Source: Candidatus Jettenia caeni (GTDB taxonomy: Bacteria > Planctomycetota > Brocadiia > Brocadiales > Brocadiaceae). From it: DNA of 64,000 nt. The translations under genes were made by a program, and so were the position numbers. The notes under the pieces were generated by a model. It did not search any database. It was not told where the DNA came from and saw only the letters and a program-made list of their open reading frames with translations. The DNA lies in assembly GCA_000296795.1 (NCBI GenBank), contig BAFH01000003.1:1178401-1242400 (forward strand), in the 5' to 3' direction. This document shows positions 50,597 to 57,751 of the stretch, piece after piece (the stretch's first letter is position 1; each line of letters opens with the position of its first letter).

Positions 50597-51445
50597 TTAC
50601 ATCCGACCAGGTAGTTTTGCCCCGATTGCATTCTCAAGCACGTTAATGCAATGGTTAAAGCAGTTCAAGACCGTCTCAAGCCGCTTCATGTAGAGGGCTT
50701 TTACGGGGCCTTCGTCCTCTGCCCCCCCAAATGTCTCGTCAAAGTGAAGCTTGCTGGCTATGGTAACGATCTCATCCGTATAGCGCTCGACAGCCATAAT
50801 AAACTCATTAAACCCCTCCGGGAGTTTCGGGTCTGCGAGTTTTGCCTTGAGGAATTCTAGCTCATTCTTGTACGCCTGGAGTTCCTTACTATGTTCCTTA
50901 TTGAGGCCTTCGACTTTTTTTTCTGAGGCCCTCTCTTTCTTTTCTGACAAATCCCTTGCCTCTTTGAGAAGCGCGACTGCTGCCTTTATCTCGTCGATAT
51001 GTTCTTCATCGATGGGAATTTGTTTATCACCAAAAGGAATTACATTCTTCTCCCGTACGGCCTTCTTTGTCTCCTCCTCCAGGGTACTCACGAGCATCTT
51101 AATATCCCGCCACTTGAGTCCTGCGGCAGCCACAACCCTTACCGCATGTGCCCCAAGCTCCTGACACGCCTTAATCATCCGATCAACCGTATCGACACTC
51201 TTGCCGAGTTCTTCCTCACAGTATTCCTCCCAGCTTTCATACCCAAGCTCGAGGTATTGCTTACTCGACTTAATGGTACTCAAGCTATGTATCCAAGCCG
51301 CATCGATGAGCCGTGCCGCAAAATTTAACCCTGCGATAAAACCGCCCTGCCGTCCTTTTCTTCCCATATTCCCCCCCCTGTTCTTAGAACCCATACTCCG
51401 CACCGGTGCGGAGTATGCTTTTATAAGTTGTTGATTATCAATCAC
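50597..51445 (-). CDS. Early phage protein with helical, coiled-coil structure
   Basis: The protein is probably started at ATG 51367 (MGRKGRQGGFIAGLNFAARL; AGGGGGGGG upstream) rather than 51445, because a 26-bp palindrome lies in the first codons of the longer form. It has a segment like ELGYESWEEYCEEELGKSVD and VDRMIKACQELG, similar to phage DUF3102-like proteins, then a long charged coiled coil. It precedes the transposase gene. Function unknown; possibly DNA binding. Confidence 0.6.
   Translation of the reverse strand: MIDNQQLIKAYSAPVRSMGSKNRGGNMGRKGRQGGFIAGLNFAARLIDAAWIHSLSTIKSSKQYLELGYESWEEYCEEELGKSVDTVDRMIKACQELGAHAVRVVAAAGLKWRDIKMLVSTLEEETKKAVREKNVIPFGDKQIPIDEEHIDEIKAAVALLKEARDLSEKKERASEKKVEGLNKEHSKELQAYKNELEFLKAKLADPKLPEGFNEFIMAVERYTDEIVTIASKLHFDETFGGAEDEGPVKALYMKRLETVLNCFNHCINVLENAIGAKLPGRM
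51392..51417. repeat. Perfect 26-bp palindrome CATACTCCGCACC
   Basis: Perfect 13+13 palindrome upstream of the likely ATG 51367. It shares ACTCCGCA/TGCGGAGT with the palindrome 39 bp away at 51456-51477. Operator or RNA hairpin are both possible. Confidence 0.72.
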
Positions 51446-51734
51446 TTAATTTTTGAGACTCCGCATTTGCGGAGTCTGGCGCTTTTCCATTGCCATTATT
51501 GGTTACCTCCTTATTTTCAATCATTTCAATCACCATTTTTATCTCTTTAAAAGCGCTTTCACATATTTTTATATTTCGCTCAAATATTTCTTTCATACCC
51601 GATAGAGGTTCTAACCCCTGAGGTTTCCTCTCAATCAACACATCATTAAACAAAGCAGCCATCTTCATGAAACTTTTATGGTACTCGTTCATAATTTCTT
51701 TTTTTAACCCTTCTATCTTTTCTATTCCGAACAT
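51438..51734 (-). CDS. Hypothetical phage protein, 98 residues
   Basis: The helical protein (MFGIEKIEGLKKEIMNEYHK...) ends PDSANAESQKLSD. AGGAGACAAGA precedes the ATG. Its 3' end contains a palindrome. No family is recognised. Confidence 0.52.
   Translation of the reverse strand: MFGIEKIEGLKKEIMNEYHKSFMKMAALFNDVLIERKPQGLEPLSGMKEIFERNIKICESAFKEIKMVIEMIENKEVTNNGNGKAPDSANAESQKLSD
51456..51477. repeat. Palindrome AGACTCCGCA TT TGCGGAGTCT
   Basis: Perfect 10+2+10 palindrome at the 3' end of the 98-residue gene; related in core to 51392-51417. Confidence 0.7.
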
Positions 51735-51776
51735 TCTTGTCTCCTATGGAAAATTTCCCGAAAATACGGTTATGTT

Positions 51777-52070
51777 TTATTCCAGATACTTTTGCATTAC
51801 GTCTTTCAGTGTGCTCCTGACAGAGTCGGCTATCTTTACCAGTTCGGGCGATAGCCGCCAGCCGGTTGACACCTGTTCGGCCCAGCCGCCCAGTTTCAGG
51901 TTGTGAAGCGTCCAGGTCGCCTTACTCTTCGAGAGTCCCAGCGCGTCTATAATCTCTTGCGGCGTCACCGGACGGAAGACATCCTTTGCCAGATACTTCA
52001 CTATTTTAATGAGGTTTTGCTGACTCTCATTTTTATAATCCGTCTTACCATCCCTTTCCCCTTGTTTCAT
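51777..52070 (-). CDS. Winged-helix DNA-binding protein
   Basis: The 97-residue protein has a clear winged-helix segment (PVTPQEIIDALGLSKSKATW, then TLHNLKLGGWAEQVSTGWRL), like IclR-type or replication-associated domains. Its ATG overlaps the stop of the upstream gene as ATGA. It may regulate early transcription or replication. Confidence 0.68.
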   Translation of the reverse strand: MKQGERDGKTDYKNESQQNLIKIVKYLAKDVFRPVTPQEIIDALGLSKSKATWTLHNLKLGGWAEQVSTGWRLSPELVKIADSVRSTLKDVMQKYLE

Positions 52071-52303
52071 GCTTCTTCCTCCAAGATAAATTGCTCACAA
52101 AGCGTCGTTCCCGGACGATTAATCCGTACGTATTCTGCCCTGATAAACTTCTCCCAGGCTGTATTACTCATATACCCAAGGTTTGCTGAATCTCGCAATC
52201 CATATTTATTTTGAATAGTACGCATGAGAAGTACACGGTCATGCTCTGCGTCCGGTACCAAATACAAGCTGGTAATCTCCCGATAAGGAACATGTTTTGA
52301 CAT
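52067..52303 (-). CDS. Hypothetical phage protein, 78 residues
   Basis: The ATG at 52303 follows GAGGGATGAGTG; the protein (MSKHVPYREITSLYLVPDAE...) ends CEQFILEEEA. I see no known motif. It is cotranslated with the winged-helix gene. Confidence 0.53.
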   Translation of the reverse strand: MSKHVPYREITSLYLVPDAEHDRVLLMRTIQNKYGLRDSANLGYMSNTAWEKFIRAEYVRINRPGTTLCEQFILEEEA

Positions 52304-52306
52304 CAC

Positions 52307-52570
52307 TCATCCCTCAGTTTTCATCTCTACAGTGCCAATTGACATAATAATATATCCACGTTGCAAACCATCCGCGACATCTAGTATGTATTCTACTCCC
52401 ACACAAGTACTACGCCCGGTATACCGCTCTGCCTTTATGTCGTATTCCTGTAGTACAAGGATGTCACCTACCTTGTAATCACGATCGTTACGACGTAAAT
52501 CAAAGGTTTTTTTCCTCTCCAGGATCGCCTGGAAATACTCCGGCCAGCATTTCAAATAATGTGTTATCAT
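52307..52570 (-). CDS. DUF3850 (ASCH-like) protein
   Basis: The 87-residue protein matches DUF3850: HYLKCWPEYFQAILERKKTF, then DLRRNDRDYKVGDILVLQEY and YTGR. The ASCH/PUA-like fold probably binds RNA. Members are common in phages. Its stop is followed after 3 nt by the next start. Confidence 0.83.
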   Translation of the reverse strand: MITHYLKCWPEYFQAILERKKTFDLRRNDRDYKVGDILVLQEYDIKAERYTGRSTCVGVEYILDVADGLQRGYIIMSIGTVEMKTEG

Positions 52571-52687
52571 GCCTTATATCCTTTCTGAATACAGAAATTC
52601 CCCCTTAAAAAAGGGGGATAAAGGGGGTTGTTTGTGCTCAAATAATCCTTAACTGAATGACATTGGTTTGTAACCTGAACCCATTGT

Positions 52688-52765
52688 TTAAACTATTTTC
52701 CCGGCGCCTGAATTGCCACTACTGACCTTTATTACACATCCTTTATCATCTAAATATTCCGTCAT
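52688..52765 (-). CDS. Possible 25-residue peptide coupled to the Cys-rich gene
   Basis: ATG 52765 overlaps the TGA of the Cys-rich gene (ATGA), with GGAGGG at good distance. The peptide is MTEYLDDKGCVIKVSSGNSG plus five residues. A C-run/G-run repeat (about 52595-52628) and no other gene fill the gap to 52571. Confidence 0.4.
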   Translation of the reverse strand: MTEYLDDKGCVIKVSSGNSGAGKIV

Positions 52766-52962
52766 TTGTAACCCTCCAATCCCACACATACCTCATCATA
52801 CTCACAACCATCACACATCGCAGAGCCTGGTGAATAACTGCCCATTGAGCAACAACAAGGGCTTAGCCCAAACTGCAGATCTGTTCTTCCACATACCTCA
52901 CATGCATCGATCTCGCCATCACCCCCAAAATCATCCCATACATCAGCATCAATTTCTTTCAT
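52762..52962 (-). CDS. Cys-rich small protein, 66 residues
   Basis: ATG 52962 follows GGGAGG; the protein has two Cys pairs (CEVCGRTD..., CDGCEYDEVC) and a CCCS cluster, which suggests zinc binding. The frame is open upstream but lacks a good start there. Phage early genes often encode such treble-clef proteins. Role unknown. Confidence 0.6.
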   Translation of the reverse strand: MKEIDADVWDDFGGDGEIDACEVCGRTDLQFGLSPCCCSMGSYSPGSAMCDGCEYDEVCVGLEGYK

Positions 52963-53064
52963 CTCAATCCTCCCTCTTCCCTTTAAAAGGCTATCCCCTG
53001 GCAGAGGGTGGGATAGTCCACTCTGCCAGGAGTGGACGCTCAAGCGGCGTCCAATACAATCTTA

Positions 53065-53304
53065 TTATTCCTCATCACATTGCACATGGCGCCACGCCTG
53101 GTTTGGCACCGCATATTGGACCGGCATACGGTATGTGCTGTATCCGCATTTCTCTGCATTTATAATCTTTTCCTCACACGGCGCGCACCGCCGTATGTGC
53201 GGACCCGGCGAATGAAACTGCTCGCCGCACATGAGGCACCCGCGAAGCGCCGGCCGATTATTTTGTTTGATAATTGCCTCAGTTTCAGATAGTCCAAAGC
53301 CCAT
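53065..53304 (-). CDS. Putative zinc-ribbon protein, 79 residues
   Basis: ATG 53304 follows GGAGGG; the protein contains CLMCGEQFHSPGPHIRRCAPC, with two CxxC pairs as in a zinc finger or DksA-like ribbon. GLSETEAIIKQNN precedes it. It may touch DNA or RNA polymerase. The family is not certain. Confidence 0.62.
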   Translation of the reverse strand: MGFGLSETEAIIKQNNRPALRGCLMCGEQFHSPGPHIRRCAPCEEKIINAEKCGYSTYRMPVQYAVPNQAWRHVQCDEE

Positions 53305-53318
53305 CCCAGTCCCTCCTT

Positions 53319-53591
53319 TTATTCCCTGCAAACCCTTTCATTTACCCGCTTGTCCATCTCCCCATTTACCATCGCGAGGTACCGGTGCAGATTCCACCTC
53401 TGTGTCGTGATCGAGTGTATCTTCCCCAAAAATATTGCCCGTAGAGTCTTGAGCGCATCATCGGTGAAGAGATCAAAGCTGAATGAACACCCGTGCCCCT
53501 CAACCTCGAAACAAACTTCGCCGTCCTGAATGCTCACAAACTTCCACCCCTGCGGTATACTGCTGATCTTACCTGCCGTTTCTGATATCAT
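53319..53591 (-). CDS. Hypothetical phage protein, 90 residues
   Basis: The protein starts MISETAGKISSIPQGWKFVS and includes DGEVCFEVEGHGCSFSFDLF. AAGGGGTG precedes the ATG. It ends within 15 nt of the zinc-ribbon start. No family is recognised. Confidence 0.55.
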   Translation of the reverse strand: MISETAGKISSIPQGWKFVSIQDGEVCFEVEGHGCSFSFDLFTDDALKTLRAIFLGKIHSITTQRWNLHRYLAMVNGEMDKRVNERVCRE

Positions 53592-53594
53592 GAT

Positions 53595-54107
53595 TCACCC
53601 CTTCCTTTCCCTTGCGGGTTCAGGTTTGCAACCTGAACCATAATGTAATTGCTCTAATGTCTGCCTGATCAATTTCTCTTTCTTTGCCATTTCCTCCTTC
53701 TGTTTCTCGATCCGTCCAAGCTCTGTTAACAGTGCGTCCTCTCCCTTCAGCAGATAGCAACCGATCATTTCCACCGCCGCCCGGAATATATCCGTATTTC
53801 CCGTTGCCTCGCAGAACGCCGGCGCATAAGCAAACGGAAACCGGTGATTTTCCTTGGATTCTGCCGTCCAACTGTCTAGCTGCGATTTGGTGATTTCCAT
53901 ACCCATCAGTTCGCTCATCTTGCCGGCAACGACCTCGCGGGAGAGCGGGCACTTTTTCAGCGCATCCGAAAGCAGCGCCCGGATCTGCGCATCAACATTG
54001 AAAGAGCCGGCCTTTGAGGCCAGGTTCTTCTCCCCCTGTGAGATCCGTTTCACAATATCAAAAAGGCTCAATTGGCCTGGCTGTGCCGTGTGAGTTTTTT
54101 TGCCCAT
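53595..54107 (-). CDS. Conserved phage early protein, 170 residues
   Basis: The protein has a LSLFDIVKRI element, then ALLSDALKKCPLSREVVAGK, MGMEITKSQLDSWTAESK and FRAAVEMIGCYLLKGEDALL, a pattern I have seen in Mu-like phages between repressor and transposase. The TKSQLDSWT part looks like a helix-turn-helix. Function unknown. Confidence 0.6.
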   Translation of the reverse strand: MGKKTHTAQPGQLSLFDIVKRISQGEKNLASKAGSFNVDAQIRALLSDALKKCPLSREVVAGKMSELMGMEITKSQLDSWTAESKENHRFPFAYAPAFCEATGNTDIFRAAVEMIGCYLLKGEDALLTELGRIEKQKEEMAKKEKLIRQTLEQLHYGSGCKPEPARERKG

Positions 54108-54135
54108 AGGTCAAAATCTTTTTCAGAAATAGTCA

Positions 54136-54163
54136 TTGAAACGGTTTACGAATGTGGTAAAAT
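54136..54163 (+). promoter_or_regulatory. Candidate promoter for the plus-strand gene at 54219
   Basis: TTGAAA (54136-54141) and TAAAAT (54158-54163) with a 16-bp spacer precede the only plus-strand gene of the early region, about 55 nt before its ATG. Confidence 0.45.
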
Positions 54164-54218
54164 CAACCCAAGTTTGAAAATATCCATTCTCTTTTTACGG
54201 CAATGAAAGGATAAAGAT

Positions 54219-54791
54219 ATGAAAGCTATCTGGCTGAGCGGCAAACGCATGGGAGACCGCATCTTTAACATCTTCACCGACTTTGACATTGATATCACGC
54301 CAGAAAACTGCCCCGGGGAGACCCCGCAGCGCCGGGAAAAAGTCGGCGACCTTCTCATACTCATTGCCTCTGGTGACAGGAAAAGCTTTGCCGAATCCTG
54401 GAAGCAATCATCCGCAACAACAAGGGCGGCGCTTTCATATACCCTTACCGGCATCATACGCTTCCTCCGCAGCCTGCCTGATGAGAAGGAGTACCTTTAC
54501 CCCGAACCCTCTTCCAGTTGGCTGGATCTGCTGCGAACTCTCCAGATATCTCAATCACCTCTTTTTCCGCCGAGTTCCTGTAGGCTTCATACTCTTGTCT
54601 CCAGCGGGCAATTACGTCCTGAGGAGTTGCCCCTTCTGGAAAACATTCGGGAGACTGGCCTGTTAAAAAACATACCAGCAGAAAATGCCGCCTTTTTTTT
54701 GGAAGCGATGTTCCTGCCACCGGCGCAATCCTCCCGCCAGGCAAATACACAGAAACACACCTGCCGATATACTCGTGAGGCACAGCAATGA
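54219..54791 (+). CDS. Plus-strand phage gene, possible lysogeny-expressed protein
   Basis: The frame starts MKAIWLSGKRMGDRIFNIFT with AAAGGA at good distance and its own candidate promoter. The first 90 residues look like real protein; the last 100 overlap an opposite-strand gene (54454-54873) and are less convincing. Being opposite to the early operon, it may be expressed in the lysogen. No family is recognised, and the true 3' end is unclear. Confidence 0.42.
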   Translation: MKAIWLSGKRMGDRIFNIFTDFDIDITPENCPGETPQRREKVGDLLILIASGDRKSFAESWKQSSATTRAALSYTLTGIIRFLRSLPDEKEYLYPEPSSSWLDLLRTLQISQSPLFPPSSCRLHTLVSSGQLRPEELPLLENIRETGLLKNIPAENAAFFLEAMFLPPAQSSRQANTQKHTCRYTREAQQ

Positions 54792-54873
54792 TTTTGCCGT
54801 CAATACAGACCGATCCGGTATGGTCTACAAACCGCTCAACCCTTATAAACGGAGCCTTACTTTGATTATCCAT
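54454..54873 (-). CDS. Early phage protein, 139 residues, convergent overlap
   Basis: The protein (MDNQSKAPFIRVERFVDHTG...) has a small beta-barrel-like N-terminal part (GSVCIDGKIIAVPHEYIGRC) like those at the end of transposases, and a helical C-terminal part (DVIARWRQEYEAYRNSAEK). GGGGGTG precedes the ATG. It overlaps the plus-strand gene at 54219-54791; one or both frames may be partly spurious. Confidence 0.52.
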   Translation of the reverse strand: MDNQSKAPFIRVERFVDHTGSVCIDGKIIAVPHEYIGRCVSVYLPGGRIAPVAGTSLPKKRRHFLLVCFLTGQSPECFPEGATPQDVIARWRQEYEAYRNSAEKEVIEISGEFAADPANWKRVRGKGTPSHQAGCGGSV

Positions 54874-54972
54874 TATGTATTCACCCCCTTTTTTAGTTAC
54901 CGTTGTTTATGAGCCAAAATAAAACGAACCCAGCAATTGATACGACTGACAGAGACCGGAATACCCAAACGG

Positions 54973-55281
54973 CTAATTCCGCTCAGCCTCCATACTTTTT
55001 ATGGTGCCTTCTAAATCGGAAATATATGCTGCATAGCTGCCGATATACTCAATGGCAATATCCATTAGCTCTGTTAACAAGGAGAAATACTCTGTTGGAT
55101 TGTCCTCTTTCCCTTCCAGAAGGGCGTCTATTTTTACCGGATCTGCCAGATCACTGGGTGAATTATCCCGAACAACATCCTCCCAGAAATCTTCACCTAC
55201 GATCTTTTTCAACCGATAGTAAAGATCCTGGAGGCACTCTACCGTGAACTGCTTCTCATCTTCATTCAGAAACTTATACAT
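54973..55281 (-). CDS. Hypothetical phage protein, 102 residues
   Basis: The acidic helical protein (MYKFLNEDEKQFTVECLQDL...) ends SDLEGTIKSMEAERN. GGAAGGTGG precedes the ATG, which overlaps the stop region of the upstream gene by 8 nt. Function unknown. Confidence 0.55.
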   Translation of the reverse strand: MYKFLNEDEKQFTVECLQDLYYRLKKIVGEDFWEDVVRDNSPSDLADPVKIDALLEGKEDNPTEYFSLLTELMDIAIEYIGSYAAYISDLEGTIKSMEAERN

Positions 55282-56308
55282 ATTCCACCTTCCGTTTCCA
55301 TTGGTTAATCACCGATTCCGATACCTTAAGACTCAACTCCTTCTTGATGACCTTTGCCGTCAGTTTCTTAAACCGGTTCCCATGCTTTTTAACCTCTTCC
55401 CGGTGAGCCAGGCAAAAGGCAATCACCTTTTCTTCCTCCCCCGGATACTTCGTCTTCCCCTTATCAGAACGTGGCCTGCGCGGCTGGCCGGTCAACTTCG
55501 TGGCTTCGGGTGGTATACAACTGGACTTCTCTGCCACCTCCACCATGCGGTAAAACTTGCCTTTGCTCCATCCAAGCTCCCGGCAAGCCTGTTGTTGAAA
55601 CTTTCCACGCCCCTTGTATTCTTTCAGGGCAAGAAAGTCATACACCTGATGGGGGATACCGGCATCCTTCGGCACGTGGACCGGCCGGAGCTGCCCGCGG
55701 CGGATCATGCCAAGCATGATCATCACCCACTTTTGGAACTCAATTACACGCTCCCGCGTCTGCGGGTCCTTAATCCTGGAAGTATGCAGCTTGAAGGTAA
55801 GGCCGTCTACCATCTCCTGGGCCATGATGATCGTTTCCTGGATACGGCCCAGTGCATCGGGGATGGGTTCAACGCGGTAAAAGGATTTGAATGTATCCTT
55901 GGAAAGATTTATCATACGGCGAATATTATTTTCTGCTACCCCTATTGCCGTACAATAGTCAGGAAGTGGTATAGCTTGTGTCTCCATTACTACTTTTCTA
56001 CTCCAAGATTGGGTATCATTATGATACCCAATCTCCTGAGGGGATGGGGTCGTATTACACGATCCAGTCTCTTGATTATTACCCCGAGATTGGGAGTCAT
56101 TATGGCCCCTAATATCCATCTCGGATGGGGTATCATTATGATACCCCATCTCTGGATTTTTATCCTGAGATGAGGTGTCATCATGACACCTCATCTCTAT
56201 CTCAAACGTCATAGGAAAAAACCGAACCGGTTTACCCAAAAAATGCGTTACAATCGGAAAAATCCTTACTTCTTGTACGGCCGGAACTGCTTGAACGGCT
56301 TGAACCAC
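55274..56308 (-). CDS. First gene of the early operon; DNA-binding protein with palindrome-encoded N-terminal repeats
   Basis: GTG 56308 follows GGAGGGG and opens a 344-residue frame. Residues about 37-101 are five degenerate repeats (EMRCHDDTSS..., EMGYHNDTPS, DIRGHNDSQS..., ETGSCNTTPS, EIGYHNDTQS), each encoded by one palindrome. The remaining 237 residues, from a possible internal ATG 55987 (METQAIPLPDYCTAIGV), include an antirepressor-like N-terminal domain, LGWSKGKFYRMVEVAEKS and a C-terminal helix-turn-helix-like end. A regulatory or replication role is likely; if the internal ATG is used, the repeats are leader DNA instead. Confidence 0.55.
   Translation of the reverse strand: MVQAVQAVPAVQEVRIFPIVTHFLGKPVRFFPMTFEIEMRCHDDTSSQDKNPEMGYHNDTPSEMDIRGHNDSQSRGNNQETGSCNTTPSPQEIGYHNDTQSWSRKVVMETQAIPLPDYCTAIGVAENNIRRMINLSKDTFKSFYRVEPIPDALGRIQETIIMAQEMVDGLTFKLHTSRIKDPQTRERVIEFQKWVMIMLGMIRRGQLRPVHVPKDAGIPHQVYDFLALKEYKGRGKFQQQACRELGWSKGKFYRMVEVAEKSSCIPPEATKLTGQPRRPRSDKGKTKYPGEEEKVIAFCLAHREEVKKHGNRFKKLTAKVIKKELSLKVSESVINQWKRKVEYV
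56006..56197. repeat. Array of five related palindromes
   Basis: Centres lie at 56020, 56056, 56101, 56137 and 56182, alternating 36 and 45 bp. Units at 56006-56034 (arm AGATTGGGTATCAT), 56124-56150 (GATGGGGTATCAT) and 56167-56197 (GAGATGAGGTGTCAT) are perfect palindromes around one central base; the other two are degenerate. Arms differ between units but pair within each. Confidence 0.82.
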
Positions 56309-56331
56309 GTTTGTATTCCCCTCCTTTCCTT

Positions 56332-56547
56332 TTACTTTGCGGCCTTATATACGTTCTCCGGCCAGAGGTCCTCTACCCTCATGCCGATCGCATCGGCAAT
56401 AGCTTTACGGAGTCGCTTCGATTTTGTTTTACCCGTAATGACCTGGTATACAGCCACACGGCTAACACCCATCCGGCGGCCTATCTCGGCCCCGGATATG
56501 TTTCTCTTAATGAACTCTATTCTTATTTTTTGTTTTGTGGTTATCAT
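56332..56547 (-). CDS. Ner-like DNA-binding regulator
   Basis: From ATG 56547 the 71-residue protein reads MITTKQKIRIEFIKRNISGA and has a helix-turn-helix (AEIGRRMGVSRVAVYQVITG) ending with AIADAIGMRVEDLWPE, like Ner/Nlp-type proteins. In Mu, Ner represses the early and repressor promoters after induction. An upstream GTG at 56565 lies inside the operator palindrome and is less likely. It is divergent from the repressor. Confidence 0.8.
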   Translation of the reverse strand: MITTKQKIRIEFIKRNISGAEIGRRMGVSRVAVYQVITGKTKSKRLRKAIADAIGMRVEDLWPENVYKAAK

Positions 56548-56558
56548 GTGAAGAATTA

Positions 56559-56578
56559 TACGCACTCATATGTGCGTA
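56559..56578. promoter_or_regulatory. Operator candidate TACGCAC ... GTGCGTA
   Basis: TACGCAC (56559-56565) and GTGCGTA (56572-56578) are inverted with a 6-bp spacer between the divergent repressor and Ner-like genes. A third half site, GCGTGCGT (56602-56609), adjoins the repressor ATG. Confidence 0.6.
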
Positions 56579-56610
56579 GTCAAATAAAAATATGCATATA
56601 AGCGTGCGTT

Positions 56611-57198
56611 ATGGACAAAAAATATCCCTATCTTGATGTAGGGAAAAGACTTGAAAAATTAAGAAAAAATTTAACTCAGGGAGAATTTGCTAAGAAAATT
56701 GGGATTTCCCTTAGAACTTATCAATATTACGAATCTGGTGAGAGGTTACCGCCCGACCCAGTACTTGAGCGGATTGCGGAGGAATGTAACACCACAAAAG
56801 ATGAGATACTTGGCCGAGGTTTTGCATCCCTGGAAAGGTTGTTTGCCCAGGAGAAGGCCAAAATTGCGGCTGAAAAGGCAGAGCTCGAAGGGTTAGAGAA
56901 AAAGTTGAGAGATAAACTCCTGGAGTGGGGTATCCCGGTCCCGGAAAATACCCTTGCATTCCTTGAAGTGGTAACGTTTTACAACAAACACGGCATAAAC
57001 ATCGTAGAGTTAATAAAAGGCGCTAAAGAGCCTATTCACACCGGAGAAGAACAGGAGCTTATCGATATGCTGGTAGCCATCTTACGAGGAGAAAACGAGG
57101 ACAATAAAAAGGCCATCATCGAAAATGTCAAGGCATTTTATAAAACCCGTAACGTTAATATTCCCAATGAAATAAAAAAAGCGAACCATGCCGGATAA
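56611..57198 (+). CDS. Phage repressor, XRE/cI-type without S24 domain
   Basis: Residues about 8-65 form an XRE helix-turn-helix (LTQGEFAKKIGISLRTYQYY). A coiled coil follows (QEKAKIAAEKAELEGLEKKL), then a helical C-terminal domain (about 105-185). No LexA-type autocleavage peptidase is seen, so induction probably does not use RecA. It is divergent from the Ner-like gene with an operator between them, like Mu c. The start ATG at 56611 lies next to the GCGTGCGT half site. Confidence 0.82.
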   Translation: MDKKYPYLDVGKRLEKLRKNLTQGEFAKKIGISLRTYQYYESGERLPPDPVLERIAEECNTTKDEILGRGFASLERLFAQEKAKIAAEKAELEGLEKKLRDKLLEWGIPVPENTLAFLEVVTFYNKHGINIVELIKGAKEPIHTGEEQELIDMLVAILRGENEDNKKAIIENVKAFYKTRNVNIPNEIKKANHAG

Positions 57199-57251
57199 TC
57201 AAATTCGATTGTAAATTCCACAATTAAATATTTGAAGGGAGGGAATGAGAA

Positions 57252-57428
57252 ATGGATAAAAAAGAATTGATACTTACCGTAGCAAAAGACTTGCTGGTAA
57301 CTTATAAACTTATACTTAAGAATGATCTACCAGAAAATCAGATTAAAACAATAGGAAACTATTTAAAACTTATGGCAAAACAGGTTGAAGAATCATACAA
57401 TGCGATAATCGAATCTACACCTAATTAG
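57252..57428 (+). CDS. Small protein downstream of the repressor, 58 residues
   Basis: ATG 57252 follows GGGAGGG and the frame reads MDKKELILTVAKDLLVTYKL..., ending AIIESTPN. It is helical. It probably shares the repressor transcript. Its stop overlaps the stop of a convergent gene. Confidence 0.6.
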   Translation: MDKKELILTVAKDLLVTYKLILKNDLPENQIKTIGNYLKLMAKQVEESYNAIIESTPN

Positions 57429-57600
57429 ACCTTAAGTTTAAATCAGGATTATAAAGCTTGCAAGTAACATGTAAAATGAATTCCGTATAAAAGCCTGGAG
57501 ACTCTTTGTTTATTTCCCTGGCGGCATTTCTTATAAGCTCCAATGCCTGGCATGCGGTTTCCGCAATCTTCTTATCGATAATTTCGTCTGACAACTTCAT
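57421..57600 (-). CDS. Small convergent protein at the left end of the prophage, 59 residues
   Basis: ATG 57600 follows GGAGGG; the frame reads MKLSDEIIDKKIAETACQAL and ends YNPDLNLRSN. It converges with the 58-residue gene and the two coding regions overlap by 8 bp. It lies between the repressor and the presumed left end, outside the early operon, an accessory position in Mu-like phages. Confidence 0.58.
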   Translation of the reverse strand: MKLSDEIIDKKIAETACQALELIRNAAREINKESPGFYTEFILHVTCKLYNPDLNLRSN

Positions 57601-57720
57601 AAATTACCCTCCATTATGGGTTAAAAAGGAATTTGGGTGAAATATATCTGAATCAAAATAGTATATCAAGGAAAAACCCGAAAGATTTTTATTGAAATGC
57701 CTGGTGAGAAAAAGTATATT

Positions 57721-57751
57721 CATACCAGTGGGTATGGTCCCTAACCATACC
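57721..57751. repeat. Overlapping inverted repeats near the presumed phage end
   Basis: CATACC (57721-57726), GGTATGGT (57731-57738) and ACCATACC (57744-57751) can pair in two mutually exclusive ways. An AT palindrome follows at about 57768-57805. They may be transposase sites at the phage end; 57601-57960 holds no gene. Confidence 0.42.

Larger units (their letters stand above)
18799..57600 (-). mobile_element. Mu-like transposable prophage, siphovirus-type tail
   Basis: Repressor and Ner-like protein, DDE transposase, MuB-type ATPase, Gam, GemA, Mor, gp27-gp30 head genes, protease/scaffold, gp36 and gp37 occur in Mu order over about 39 kb. There is no recognisable sheath; a tail tube, frameshifting chaperone and tape measure indicate a non-contractile tail, as in D3112/B3-type phages. 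The outer ends and the 5-bp target duplication were not found; the left end should lie just beyond 57600. No endolysin was recognised, and the late end abuts an IS element, so the prophage may be defective. Confidence 0.88.

Noticed and set aside
55244-56173. 309-residue plus-strand frame opposite the first early gene
   Set aside because: It has no ribosome site and contains the same palindromes read backwards; palindromes keep both strands open.
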